Of a stretch of DNA of 64,000 bases, positions 46,154 through 61,289 are shown in pieces. Below the pieces are notes generated by a model that searched no databases, had not been told where the DNA came from, and worked only from the letters and a program-made list of their open reading frames with translations. Made by a program: the position numbers and the translations under genes. Position 1 is the first letter of the stretch; the number at the start of each line of letters is the position of its first letter. The stretch lies in the NCBI RefSeq assembly GCF_000002985.6, contig NC_003284.9, positions 5,022,001 to 5,086,000 of the forward strand. Direction: 5' to 3'. This DNA comes from Caenorhabditis elegans (taxonomy: Eukaryota; Nematoda; Chromadorea; Rhabditida; Rhabditidae).

Positions 46154-49100
46154 GTGAGTTTATTTTTTAATTAAATACATATGTAGTAGAATAATTACTG
46201 TTGATGAAAACATGTTATGTTGTGCTCGAACAAAGAGTACTTTTTTTCTAAACCACAAAAGGAACAAGAATAGAAGATGAGATAAGAAAGCATCTGAAGC
46301 TTCTTTGAGTAATTACACTTATTTGTTCACGTCAGAGCATTAAGATTTTCAACAAGATATGTATTGTTTCAAAATAGGTCGACTTTCAAGTCAAGCCAGA
46401 GAAATATATCAATGTATTTCCCATGAACACTTCACTTCAATTTTTGCTGGCTCAGAGCTTCAAAAAAACATTTCTCAAATTTTTGTAGTTTTGAAAATTG
46501 TAGTTTACTGTGAAAAGTATAGTGCTAAAAATGAGGGCATGTAATACCCAAGTAACAAAATGTTAAAAAAATAATATTTTGATTAAAATATAAATTTAAA
46601 ACAATTGATCATGTTTTGAAATACACCCATTACACAAATACCGAAATAGTTTGTTTTCTTTATAGTTTTACAGTTTTCCAGTTAAACAAGCTTAAAATTT
46701 TTGAACTTTTGAATTTTTGAAATACAGTATCTACTTTTATTGAGTTTCTTTTTTTTTTGAATGTCGCTCTAAAACAAGAATAAGTGAGATTAGGTGGACA
46801 CCGTAGTTGGTTTAGATTAGCTAAATTTGAGTTATTAAACAAAAACTGAGAAACAAGATTTCCAGTCTGTGTGTAAATCGCTTTACAATTTAGTCCTAAT
46901 ATTGTTAGTCCTAATTTTGTGACACGGTGTTTGCACAAATTGCCTTACCTAAAGTATTTTCTGAATACGTGTTATTTTTCTAATACAACATTTAGGTAAC
47001 TAAAAATTTAAGTAAAAAATAAATGTATTTTCCGAGAAAAAACCCTTGCATTTGGTAATATTATTCAAAAAAATTATTTGATCAGACAGAAAAATAAGCT
47101 CATACTCTAAAATAACTAGTGTCATTTTAGACAACGGGTAAATATACCAATTTTTAAAACTGGGTTGAATAAATTTTTGTATGTATGAAATTACTTAATA
47201 TTGTGATAAAACAGAAAAATTTTGTAGATTTTGCAAACTTTTTAGTAGAAGTTTTTTTGAATTGCCAAAGAAGGTGGGGTGGGGGGGGGGGGGGGGGGGC
47301 TTAACCCTCATGTTTTCTCTAATAAAAGTGATTAAAATATAAATTAAATATACAAATAATTTTAGAACAATAATTTCCAAAACAGGTAAAAATTTATTTT
47401 TTCTTCCATTTTCTGACTGCAAATAAAAACATTTCAAAAACTAAAGTTTTTTGGTCATTTTAGCAACATATAAAATAAAGAACATCCCCGTTGTCGAACC
47501 TCCATTTTAAAATTACAGTTCATTACACAGAGCTTTTCTATAATATTTCACAACCGTTAGATTAATTCAATATCTATTACAATGTTTTTTTTTCATTTTA
47601 CAGTTTCTAGTTTGCAAATCACATTTGATGTTCAAATTAATGTTACAAATGTTTAAAAACTAATCCAATCTTTTGGATTTTTTCCAAAAGTTCAACCTAC
47701 GCATGTGACAAGCACATTGTTCAACTTAACGCCTACTCAGTTGTGTAGTACTAAAAATTGCAAAAAATCAGTAATCCGATCAAAATCGGTTCATTTTCAA
47801 AAATAGTCTCTCACACGTCTATTTAAAGTTTTGCGTTCTGTATGTTGGGCCTTTCTAATAACCAACCGTTCATCCATAACGTTCATTACGAAAAACGGAT
47901 TCTCTCATGCATTCCGCCGTCCACGCCTTGTACATAGTAAAACTACGCCACATGAGGGGGTACAGTTGACCTGCCAGATCGATATCCTCCAAGGCCATTT
48001 CGTCAATTCGCCATTTGCTGTTTCGCGTGGTGGTGTTTTGTCCTCATTGTTGCTTCGTATTCAAATTTCTTTGCTGCGCGGAAAATCTTTCATACAATCC
48101 CGTTCTCAAACAGTTTATTTTCCATTATGACACAGTTTTTCATAGGTTTTTTTGCGGATTCAGAAGGAATAAGATGGATCCGTAAAAATAGTTGTTTTTT
48201 TCTTTTTTTTTTGTTGTTTAAATTATGTATTCAAAAATTAGTAATTAGTTAGAGACATCATTTTTTGAACAAGTTCTGTTCAGCTGAATTTTAGAAAACT
48301 TAATTGGTATTTAATTTCAGATCCATTACTGATTTGGTTGCAGTACTGTAGGACTAATAGTAATTTTCAGAAATTCTCGCTACGGTGTCAAATTTTATTA
48401 TCCAGCTAAGAAATTAATCCGCATAACTGGGCTAAATCTAAGATATGCTAGTCTTTAAAAACATCCCGAAGTATACATCGTTTCAACCACATGATTTCTT
48501 AAAAATTGATACTCAGACATAGTTTGATAGAATTTCCTGATTAATGATGTTAGTACTTTTTTCTGTGATTTCTGACAGACATTAGTGCATAGGCACAGAA
48601 TACACTTCCCATTTTACATATTTCACTCAAAATTTCAGCTTGTTCTCTGTGGGGTTTTTTTTTCTTTTCTTTCTAACATTTTTTCTGAAGCATAGAGAAA
48701 TCAAGGCAAGTAAGAAAAGGCGTGTTTGGTTATAGAACCTCTTCCCTCTTCACGAGCAATTAGGGAGAGCTCTCGTGTAAAGCTTCCGTATCCCAATCCG
48801 GCTTTGCCTTCTTCTTCGCCTTATTAACCTGGTCCCTTCCTCTACTTAGTTAGCCGTGTCTGTCTCCCATGACAACACAGCTGCTATTATGATAAATCTA
48901 AATTTAATGAAAATCATATTCATTGTTTTTCCGGCTACAAATATTACTTACATGCTTCCTTATAAGCTTACTTACTTCTACAAGAAGAATCAAAATGTCT
49001 AGCAAATGAACAAGAAAATAGGAATAATTGTCATTTTCATTTATGAATTATGAATAGCTTGCGAGGCGATGAAAAAGACAATGGTCCGGGGACATCACGG

Positions 49101-50025
49101 CAGGCCAGTAATAACTCGAGTGTTATTGCGATTCCAAAACATAGACCCTAGAGGGGGGTATATAGCATAAGTGTGAACACGTTGTCGGTCTTTTCCCTCT
49201 TCTCTCCCTCCATCTGCAAACCATTTTCGCTTTCATTCATTTCTTCTACTGTCTGTACATCCACATCCTTTTGTGACTAATCGACCCAGTTACTTCCATT
49301 TTGAATTCCTTTTACCTTTATTAATTCCATCTAATTTCTTATGCATTTTATTATCCAAATCCTAAATTCATTCACTCTACCAAAATCAGCATTTAATCTT
49401 ACTACATGGAAAGTGGCGCGGGGGAGAGAGATTCCTCTATTATCTCGCGTTTGTTTTTAGATTCGTTCTTCTCTTGTTTTCTGTTTTCTCACGGATATAA
49501 AACAATAGAAAACAGAAGCTTCATTTGAATCTTTTTTACGCTCTCTTTTGTGGAAAAGGGGTCCTCTACTACTCTACTACTTTTCTAACTAACTAGTAAG
49601 CTTGATTGAAATGGATTGGAATTTTGTCGAAGTTGTTGAAGGTAGATTGCACTTGGAAAACAATTGGAGAATAGGGCACACGTTTTTTTCACTTTCCATT
49701 ATATCTGGTTTCGAAATGAGAAAACCCGATTTAAACAATAAAAAATTTTATTATTTTCAATTTTTACTAGAATACAGTGAGATCTAAATAATTTTGTTTT
49801 TTTTCAATGTTTATTTTCATTAACCTGTTTTTTCGCCATATGCGCCCCTTGCTGAACATTGGCAGTGTACATCTCGGCTCTTTTTGATTTTTAAAAAAAA
49901 ACCAACTACTAACAAACATGTGAAAAATATATATCTTTGAACCGAGATATAAGATGTCAAAGTGAAGCAATAAAAGTGCAAGTCTAATTAAAACATGCAA
50001 TATCTCAAAATCGAATATGTTTCAG
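46154..50025. other. long intron or upstream region
   Basis: Holds a 19-base G run at 47281-47299, a moderately GC-richer open stretch at 47831-48130, and a promoter-like segment at 48720-48880 and 49050-49300. No exon could be placed in phase. Confidence 0.4.
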
Positions 50026-50036
50026 ACGCAACCACA

Positions 50037-52231
50037 ATGTCAGAACGTAAAACTACCAGTGCTCAAACAATCGTCATCATATCATCTTTAATATTGCTCA
50101 TTGTCGCGTTAGGACTTCAAGCCGGCGGTGTAATGTCACCAAGTTGGCAGGTGGTGGACATTCGGGAGTTTCGAGCAACTCACCATGTGAGTTCTTTTGT
50201 GTTTTGAAACATGGAAATCACCTGCTGAAGTTGTGATGATTTTAGAGCCAAGGTTTTTTGTGCTTTAACTTCCTGAGTGATCACACATTAATCGGAATGT
50301 AAAGTTCATGCGAAAAATGATGTAAACAGTTTTCAAGCTATATAAAAAAAATTATAAAAATTAAAGCAAATATCCTGAATTTCAGCACGGCTTATGGCTT
50401 GACTGCACAAGACCTCAACTTCACTTGGTAAAATCTCAAAACAAAGACGATCTCCCACTACATTGCACATATAAATTTGACATATCTGCAACGCAAATCA
50501 TTGATGAAAATATTGAGGACATTGATCAGAATAGTGCAGCTGGAGAAAGCGAGCACCATCAATTTTTCGGTAAGGGTTTATATACTTGGAAAAAAATTGA
50601 CTTTCAAAATTATTTTTTAAAAAGCAAACCGCGTAGAAAATTATTGTGGAATAAAACCTTTTGAGAAATATCTAAAAAAACACTCAGTAATTATTGAATT
50701 TACAAAAAACTTTCAAATAATTTGAAAAGATGAACCTCTGAATAGGAAACATATTGTGAAATTTTCAGTCATTTACAATCAATTTGTTTTTTTTTTTTCG
50801 AACTTGATGAATTTGAAGAGATGAAATAGCGTGAGTAGAGTTTTTTTGAAAGTAGACCCAAAAAAAAAGAGACTGGCTGAATATTTGAACAAAACACGCT
50901 AATATTTTAAAGTGTTTATTAAATTTAGGTCAAAGATTTGGAAAATTGCCAAAAATTCAAATAATTCTGATTTTTTGTAAACATAGAAAAGATTTTTTTT
51001 AACTCGTAGCAAGCTGTAAAGTTGAAGAATTAAGCATTTTTTCTATTAGCATACTATATTTTTAAAGATAAATATAAAATCTTACAAGACAACAAATAAA
51101 AACTCAATTTTAAAGTATATGTTTACAACAAATTTCCTTATTTTTTAATGTATGCCAACTTTTCAGGTTGGCACAAATTCACCTTAGGATTTATGCTCTG
51201 CGCCATTGTCCTGGCCGCATTATCTCTCTTGTGCGGAATTTGTGCTCCTTGCAGTTCTGGGTTTGCCGTGTTGTATGCTATACTAGTGGCTTTTACAGGT
51301 AATATAATTAAACCTTTAAAAAACCCATAGATACTTTTTTTAAGCTTTCACAGCCACGTGTGGTGACGCTATTTTTTTCTTCGCGGCTCATAGAGTCGAT
51401 AGTCGATTTGTGCAAGGACTTGTTGGAACTTATGAGGTACAGTCTGATTTTCTTTTTGATTCATAAAACAAATTATGCGAAATGTGATTCGATCAAAAAA
51501 TTAGTCAATGGGCACCCTGTAGTAAATTTGGTCAAAAGTGAAATTTTTCTGACATTGTATCTAGTAATTTCACGTTGAAACCTTGCGCCAGAGCGGTCGC
51601 TTTGTGAACACTACAAGTCCACAAGCTCGCGCCGTTTTTCAATTTTTAATTTTAAAAATGACCGGACACTGGAAATTATACTCTAAAAAACTTAGAAAAT
51701 TGCTCCAGAGATTCAATAACTCACCAATTCTATGGAGTGGTTAAAAATAATCTACATTTCGAAAAAAACAAAATGTTCTGGATACAATGTTCCTTCTATT
51801 TGTATGGCCTCTCTATTAGTTTTGCGATTTCAAAAGTATTTGAAAATTATTTTTTTTACTCAAATCGTTTTACCTGCGATATTTTTCTGCAAATTGTCGT
51901 ACTAATTAACGAAACCCGCAAAACTTGGAATTATTGTGTTGTCCTTTTGCATGTGTTTCAATATGCAATTTTTAAGAAGAACAAGAAAAATGGTATAAAT
52001 TACAAAAAGTGAAAAATTTTGATCTAATTTTAGTTATACAAACTTCTCATTTTTCAGCAAGTAATAGGTATGGCATTCTACCTCCACGTGGCCGGCACAG
52101 CGATCTCCTGCTTGGCCCTGATCATGGCTGCAATTTCGGCCTACTCACTTCTCCAAAACAACGAATCTGATCGACATCTTCCAATGCGAGAAATGGCTCC
52201 ACTTCACGAGCCACGATTTGCGCGAGTCTGA
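50037..52231 (+). CDS. claudin/PMP22-like four-pass membrane protein
   Basis: About 240 aa in five exons: 50037-50186 (acceptor at 50026), 50386-50569, 51167-51298, 51354-51436, 52058-52231. Four predicted membrane helices: TIVIISSLILLIVALGLQAG; FTLGFMLCAIVLAALSLLCG; FAVLYAILVAFTATCGDAIF; FYLHVAGTAISCLALIMAAI. The first extracellular loop carries the claudin-type signature GLWLDC followed by a second Cys (LHCTY), with an acidic insertion before helix 2. Claudin-like proteins of nematodes act at apical junctions or as channel/adhesion subunits. The C-terminal tail is short and polar (ESDRHLPMREMAPLHEPRFARV). A likely longer isoform begins at 46096. I do not know which clc member, if any, this is. 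Confidence 0.85.
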
Positions 52232-52809
52232 TTACTTGTTTGCCAAATTGCCATATTTTGGGATCTCTTTCATGATTTTGTTAGGTAACTCAAACACTAC
52301 CTTATAAAATTATCTGTTTTTATCCTGACATTTGCTCGTTTTTTTTTTTTTTTCTTTGTCATATTTTCTGTACGATTCATCGATCCACTGTGAATTTTGG
52401 AAGCATTGAAAATTATTATTATACCAATTATATGTGAGACACAAAAAATTACATATTGAAAAGATTGAAAGAAAAACTATACAAAAAAAAACAAATTAAA
52501 AGTTCGTAGTTGACAAAAAAAGGCACACTGTAAATTTGCTTGGGTTGACAAGAAATGTGGGTTGGATCGGGATTGAAAGTAGATGATAGGAGTTTTATCC
52601 GAAAATGCTTGCTCAGCAAAGAGCAAAATGACTATGTCGTATTCAGCAGCAATTGTTGGTTAGCAATATGGTTGATATAAGAATTGAAATTTGGAATTGA
52701 AATTTTGAATTTGGAATTTAGAAGTTTGGAATTATCACTTTTAGAAACACCGGGGGCGTATTTTTTATTTTTTTTATTTTTTTCATTGTTCAATGTCTCG
52801 AATCATTCT
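52232..52809. other. convergent intergenic region
   Basis: Between the 3' ends of the claudin-like and calmodulin-like genes. AT-rich with GGAATTGAAATTTTGAATTT-type short direct repeats at 52690-52730. Nothing coding. Confidence 0.4.
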
Positions 52810-55800
52810 TCACTTTTTCCGGGTCATCATCTCGCAGAATTCTGAAGAAAAAATTGAAAATAAATAAATAAATATATTAAAATTGCTCACCTTGGAAATT
52901 GATTTTCCCGTCATTATTTTGATCGACGTGCCTATAAATGGCCTTGATATCCTGATCGGAAAGAGAGTGCCCCATTCTTTGGAAGGCAGTGCGTAATTCG
53001 GATCTGAAAAAAAAGAGTGAACTGTATTTCTCATAGTAATATGCCACTATTAGTTTTAAAACAGGGTTGAACAAAAAATTTAAAAATGTTGCAAATTGCC
53101 AAAAAAAAACCTGATGGGTTAACAAAGATAAAAACAATTTTGAACACTTTTTTAAACTTTTAAATTAGAAGTTGAATCATTAAGTTAATTTTACGTTTTC
53201 TTCTAATTTTGTAGTTGTTCCAAATTAAATGATGTGTCGCGATTTTTTATTATTGTCCAAGTTGACTGAAAGTTGGCCAAAAAAGGGGTGTTTTATTGTA
53301 AAATTTTCTGAAGTTTTTTTAAACTTTGTTTTTAGCGGTTAAAAATATTTAAAAAAAACAACGACTAAATTGGGCTGAAATTCAAAAAAACTGTACATTT
53401 TTCTGCCATTCCAATTGATGAATATTTTGGGCAATTTTCAAATTTTTGACATAATTTATCACATTTTAGTTTTTTTCCAGTCAAAAATAAAATACATAAT
53501 TACGTCGTACTTCTTCATATAAATCTCTAACTTTCTACTACCAATTAAAAATTGAACGATTCCGAACAACACATACTAAAACTTTGTCATCAAAGATTTG
53601 TGTACTACAAGTTTTTGCGGCAAGCGAAAAGTTGTTTCTTTGCAGTTTTTCAAGTTACCTTGTTATGTAACCATCTCCGTCAACATCCAACTCCTCAAAA
53701 ACAGCCTTCAATGAAAGCGAAAGTGGGTTCGCTTTGGCGATTACAAGGAATTCTGAAAATAGAAAGTAAAGTATTTTATTAGTGAAATTAAAAGTTGGCG
53801 TGAAATTAGCCTAATAAGTATTTCCAAATAAAAAACACTGCTTTAAAGGTGGAGTAGCGTCAGTAAGGAAATTGTTAAAAACCACTCCTATGGTATTAAA
53901 GTGACCAAATAACCTAGTAAAACTTTTCAAAATATGTTTTTAATGTTTTTATTTCGACTCAAAAAGCCGTGAAAACTGGTTTTTTCCCAAATTTTTTGTA
54001 GCCGTGGATCGAAAAAAATTCATTCGGATTTTATGGCCTACTTATACTTCAAATGTTAATATTCAGACACTGTATTGGTTCGAACATGCGACAGTGCTAT
54101 ATTTATCTCAAAAAGTGGCAAAAACTCAGTAATTGTCACTTTTTTGTCACATCAATGTGTTTTGTAACAATTTACCAGAACTTTTCTCATTCCATGGAAG
54201 ACAGGCACGATTTCAGGGCCTGCATCAAACCTGCCCGCCTCACGCCCATCGCCTCAATTCTGAATTCTGGCGTGAAATCAAAGGCTTGGTGTTTGCAGCA
54301 CATTGTGAAAATAGTGTTTTCTGGCGGCCGACAGCTTCCGGGTTCTGCGTCACACAACACAGAAGGCGTGGCTCGCGGCGTGAGGCAAGCATTTTGGCGC
54401 CTGCATGAAAGCCCTAATTATTGCAATAAAATGTTTCTCAGTTCTGTTATGCTGCTTACCTTGGAAATCAATATTTCCATCACAATCCTTGTCAGCGGCC
54501 TGGAACATTGCGTCGAGCTCGTCTTCCGTTGGAGACTGTCCCATTTTTTGCATGACAGCGCGCAGTTCTTCCTAAAATAAACACAAACTTTTTTTTAAAT
54601 TGTCTGATTTTCCAGATTATTCATACCCTTTGAATGTATCCATCTCCGTTGAGATCGAACTCTCTAAAAATTCCCTTCAAATCATCCTCTCGAATCTCTC
54701 CAACTTCTCCCTGCAAAAGAAAAGCGCCAGCTATTTTTACTTAAGTATTCATATTCTCCTTTTCTTCTTTTCATTCAATGTTTGCTTAGCAAACTACCTG
54801 CCTGCTTGTTTTTTCGACTTTTATAGGTTCCCACAAAAATGAAACATTTCAAATTTTGCAATTCTTACACTTCCTACACGCTGTCTAAAAATTATAAGAA
54901 GAAACAGTTCGACAAAGTTCCTGGTTATCAATGAACGAACTATGCTTTTATATTTTTTTTTAAGTAAAAAGAAATACACCAAAAGTCAGATAAACGATAA
55001 AAACGGATAGGTCAACAACAAAAAATCAGGTTCTGTTGATTATTTGTGGCAATTAACAGAAAATAGCTAGATTATTTGTTTTGCAAAGTGATCTCTATTG
55101 GTGGCATGTCTGTTTGTATCTGCGCGAATTAGTTCCTATTGTTAAAATAGTGTTGTAAACAAGAAGCAATCAATCAGAAAAAAGCACTACAAAAACCCAA
55201 AATTATCGTCTTTCGTTTTTACACTACCCATCGCGGCGTTCCGTTGTGAACCGGAAATTTAAAATTTTTTTAAAGTGAAACGAAAAAGGTTATAATTTTT
55301 CAATGTTCCATGCAACTTTATGATTTTTTTTTCTAACATTCAAAAAAGGAACATCGTGAATCATAGGGAAACTGAAATGTTGTGTTTCGGTGAAAAAAAA
55401 ATCAAATATGACGTTTTGTTTACCGTTTGCTTTACATGATATTGGACTGAAAATTTTTTATAGTTTTCCTTACAAAACCGTGAGTCAAAAATATTCTAAC
55501 TCGCAAGATATGTTTGCATTGCGATTATTTTTTCCTTCTCAAGTTTTTTTTGTTTCGGTTTTTCGAAAAGAAAAGTTGTGGCGATTTGAGAAGGGGTTCT
55601 GTTAACATGCACAAAAATGTAAAAGTTGGAGAAAGTGCACGCTCAAATTTGTCATCTTTTTTTAGTTTCCCATTTTGGTTTTGTGCAGTGTTCTCCAAGA
55701 AGAATGACGTTTTAGTAATACAAAGGGAAAGTGAGAAATTGACAATGATAAGAAGCTTATCAATGGAAACATTTTTCGAATTTCGAAGGAAGGAAGAATT

Positions 55801-55858
55801 GTGGAAGCGGTGTAGAACATACCTGATTCTTCTTCTTTGAAGAGCAGCAGGCGCCCAT
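52810..55858 (-). CDS. calmodulin-like EF-hand protein with N-terminal acylation signal
   Basis: About 155 aa, six minus-strand exons: 55858-55823, 54710-54627, 54571-54460, 53752-53659, 53003-52891, 52841-52810; phases agree. Four canonical EF-hand loops with Asp at position 1, Gly at 6 and Glu at 12: DLNGDGYIQREE, DKDCDGNIDFQE, DVDGDGYITRSE, DQNNDGKINFQE. All calcium ligands are present, so four functional sites are expected. The first exon reads MGACCSSKKKNQ: Gly2 and Ser6 fit the N-myristoylation rule, Cys4/Cys5 fit palmitoylation, and the Lys run favours membrane binding. Calmodulin itself lacks this, so a membrane-attached calcium sensor is likely. C. elegans has several cal genes; I cannot tell which this is. 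Confidence 0.9.
53846..54180. repeat. AAAGGTGGAG-family repeat fragment inside an intron
   Basis: Begins AAAGGTGGAGTAGCGTCAGT and carries the family phrases GTGACCAAATAACCTAGTAAA, CAAAAAGCCGTGAAAAC and GTGGCAAAAACTCAGTAAT. The right end is lost or diverged. It lies in an intron of the calmodulin-like gene. Confidence 0.5.
54205..54415. repeat. GC-rich interspersed repeat with inverted CGCCTCACGCC arms
   Basis: The left side has CCCGCCTCACGCC and the right side GGCGTGAGGCAAGC, forming imperfect inverted arms around a GC-rich core (GGCGGCCGACAGCTTCCGGG). It lies in the same intron as the preceding repeat and has base composition unlike its surroundings. Confidence 0.45.
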
Positions 55859-57778
55859 GTTTGTTTGGCAGAATACAGGCGAGTCTCAGTCAGGCAATCG
55901 CTTGTTGGCGGTGGGGGAGGAGGACACCGAAAGAGAGTTGATGGCTGGTCGCACCGTGTGTGTGTGTTGTATGAAAGTACGCGTGTTTGATTCGAAGACG
56001 AGAATGCGGGCGGCGCAAAGAGAAACGAGAAACAAACGACGACACTACCAGCAGGACCCCCTTGTTAGTCACAAAAAAGAGGAGGAGACGCACCGGGCAG
56101 CCTTCGTCGTGCCTAACAGCGTCGTGCCCCCGCCATCAGACACCGAGACCGAAATCGAGACACGCCCCGAGATAGGCCCCCACAACATTTCGAATACAGT
56201 CCCCTCATTCACGTATCTTCATTTTGTTGATAAATGATAAAAACATCCTTGAGAAATACACAACTGTTCTTCTCATTGACGCTCTTTCTTTCCTTTTCTC
56301 TCTCCCGTTCTTTCGTTTACGGTATCAAAATTGAGTTTTGGCCAATTATCTGTGGCTGATTGATAGAAAGGACAAGGATCAGTTGAAGCAAAAAAAGGAA
56401 AAAAAAACAAAACAAAACGAGATAAGCGACAGAAAAAACATAAAAATGGGACGAAAATTGATGAAAGACATATTAGAATTACATAGCAACGGTAACCCCT
56501 CATTAGCGGCTACCTTGAGTTTTTGACACTTGTTTTCAAAATGAAGAAGGATATTTTGGTATATTTTCCAAGTTTAATTTAGAACGACAAGAATTCAATT
56601 TCCAAAACATCAATAAGAAAACGAGATATTTGTGGAACAAACCTGAGTGCATCCTAGTAACACGTTTCAGTATTTCAACAAGCTTGGGTGTAGGCAGAAG
56701 TAGGCAGTAGTAGGCAGAAACAGGCAGGCGACAAATCTATGAAGTTCTACTATTGCATTGACCCGAAATTATGCTTGTAGGTAAGTAGGCCTAGTCATTT
56801 GAGTTGCTGATCGCAGAGTTCTAGCCTCAAATGGGTGGATGGGCCCACTAGGCCTTTCTAACAAAAGTACTGCTTTTGACAAGAAACTTTTAGACCGAAG
56901 TAATTAACATTTAGAAAAGCCTTTTAATTAGTGGTCCATCGCTGACCTGTATTTCCGTTCGCTGCAAATCGGACTAAAAACTGTTTTTGTATAGAATGTG
57001 CACTCAAATTGTGTTAAGGTTATTTCTTAAAATCTTGTCTAAACTTTAACATGCAGCCTAGTATTTTCCCTTTTTCATGCAATGTATGATCTAAAACGAG
57101 CCTGAAAATATTATACCCATTATAAAATATTGCTTCTTTTTATTTGATCTTTAGAAATAATGAAAAAAACCCAAGTATTTCGACATTTTCCAGGAATATA
57201 CATCATTTTTGGTTATATTTTGTGTTTCAAGTCATTTCAAAACAAACATTCTGACCCGATGGAACACGAGATGAAATTCGAAACTTTTTGTCGTGGCGTC
57301 TACACCTTACATATTCTCTTCAGTAATTTTCTCCAGTCATGCTGAAACAATTTTTTTCAAAACCAAGCCAATAAACACACTTTTGACCTAAAGACTAATT
57401 TGTTGATAATTCACATCTTTACGTGCGCTGCGCACCAATCAAAAACTATCAACAAAAAAGAGATAGACTGTACCATTTTCAATCACGTATGTATTATCGA
57501 AGCGACTGTCAAAACCAATTAAAGTTGCGTGTGCGGAATCTACGCCAACTGGTTTTTATTTTTGCAATGTTGTTCGAAAAAATAGTTTTTTTTCGATCAC
57601 ATCGCGATGTTATACTTTAAGTGTTTTTTTCATGGAAAATATAAAAATATAGTATAAAAATAATTTGTCATTTATAAAGTAATTTTGATACAAAAATAAT
57701 GAGTATAGACAAATAAGGTATAAATATTATGGTTACTTTTTTTTTTCTCAAAATATGTACTTCAAATACAGACCGCGT
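55859..57778. other. intergenic region upstream of calmodulin-like gene
   Basis: Promoter side of the calmodulin-like gene (GC-richer 55860-56190) and 3' side of the ETS gene. A GTAGGCAG-rich interspersed repeat lies at about 56690-56820 (four GTAGGCAG/CAGGCAGG words). No coding exon supported. Confidence 0.4.

Positions 57779-61289
<3,511 letters not shown>

Noticed and set aside
47831..48130. 99-codon + strand open frame in the presumed claudin intron
   Set aside because: The minus-strand frames are equally protein-like, there is no splice consistency and no recognisable motif. It may be an old transposon piece but cannot be supported.
49050..49151. 33-codon frame starting MNSLRGDEKDNGPGTSRQ
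   Set aside because: Ends in a stop with no donor, so it cannot lead into the claudin gene; too short to stand alone without other evidence.
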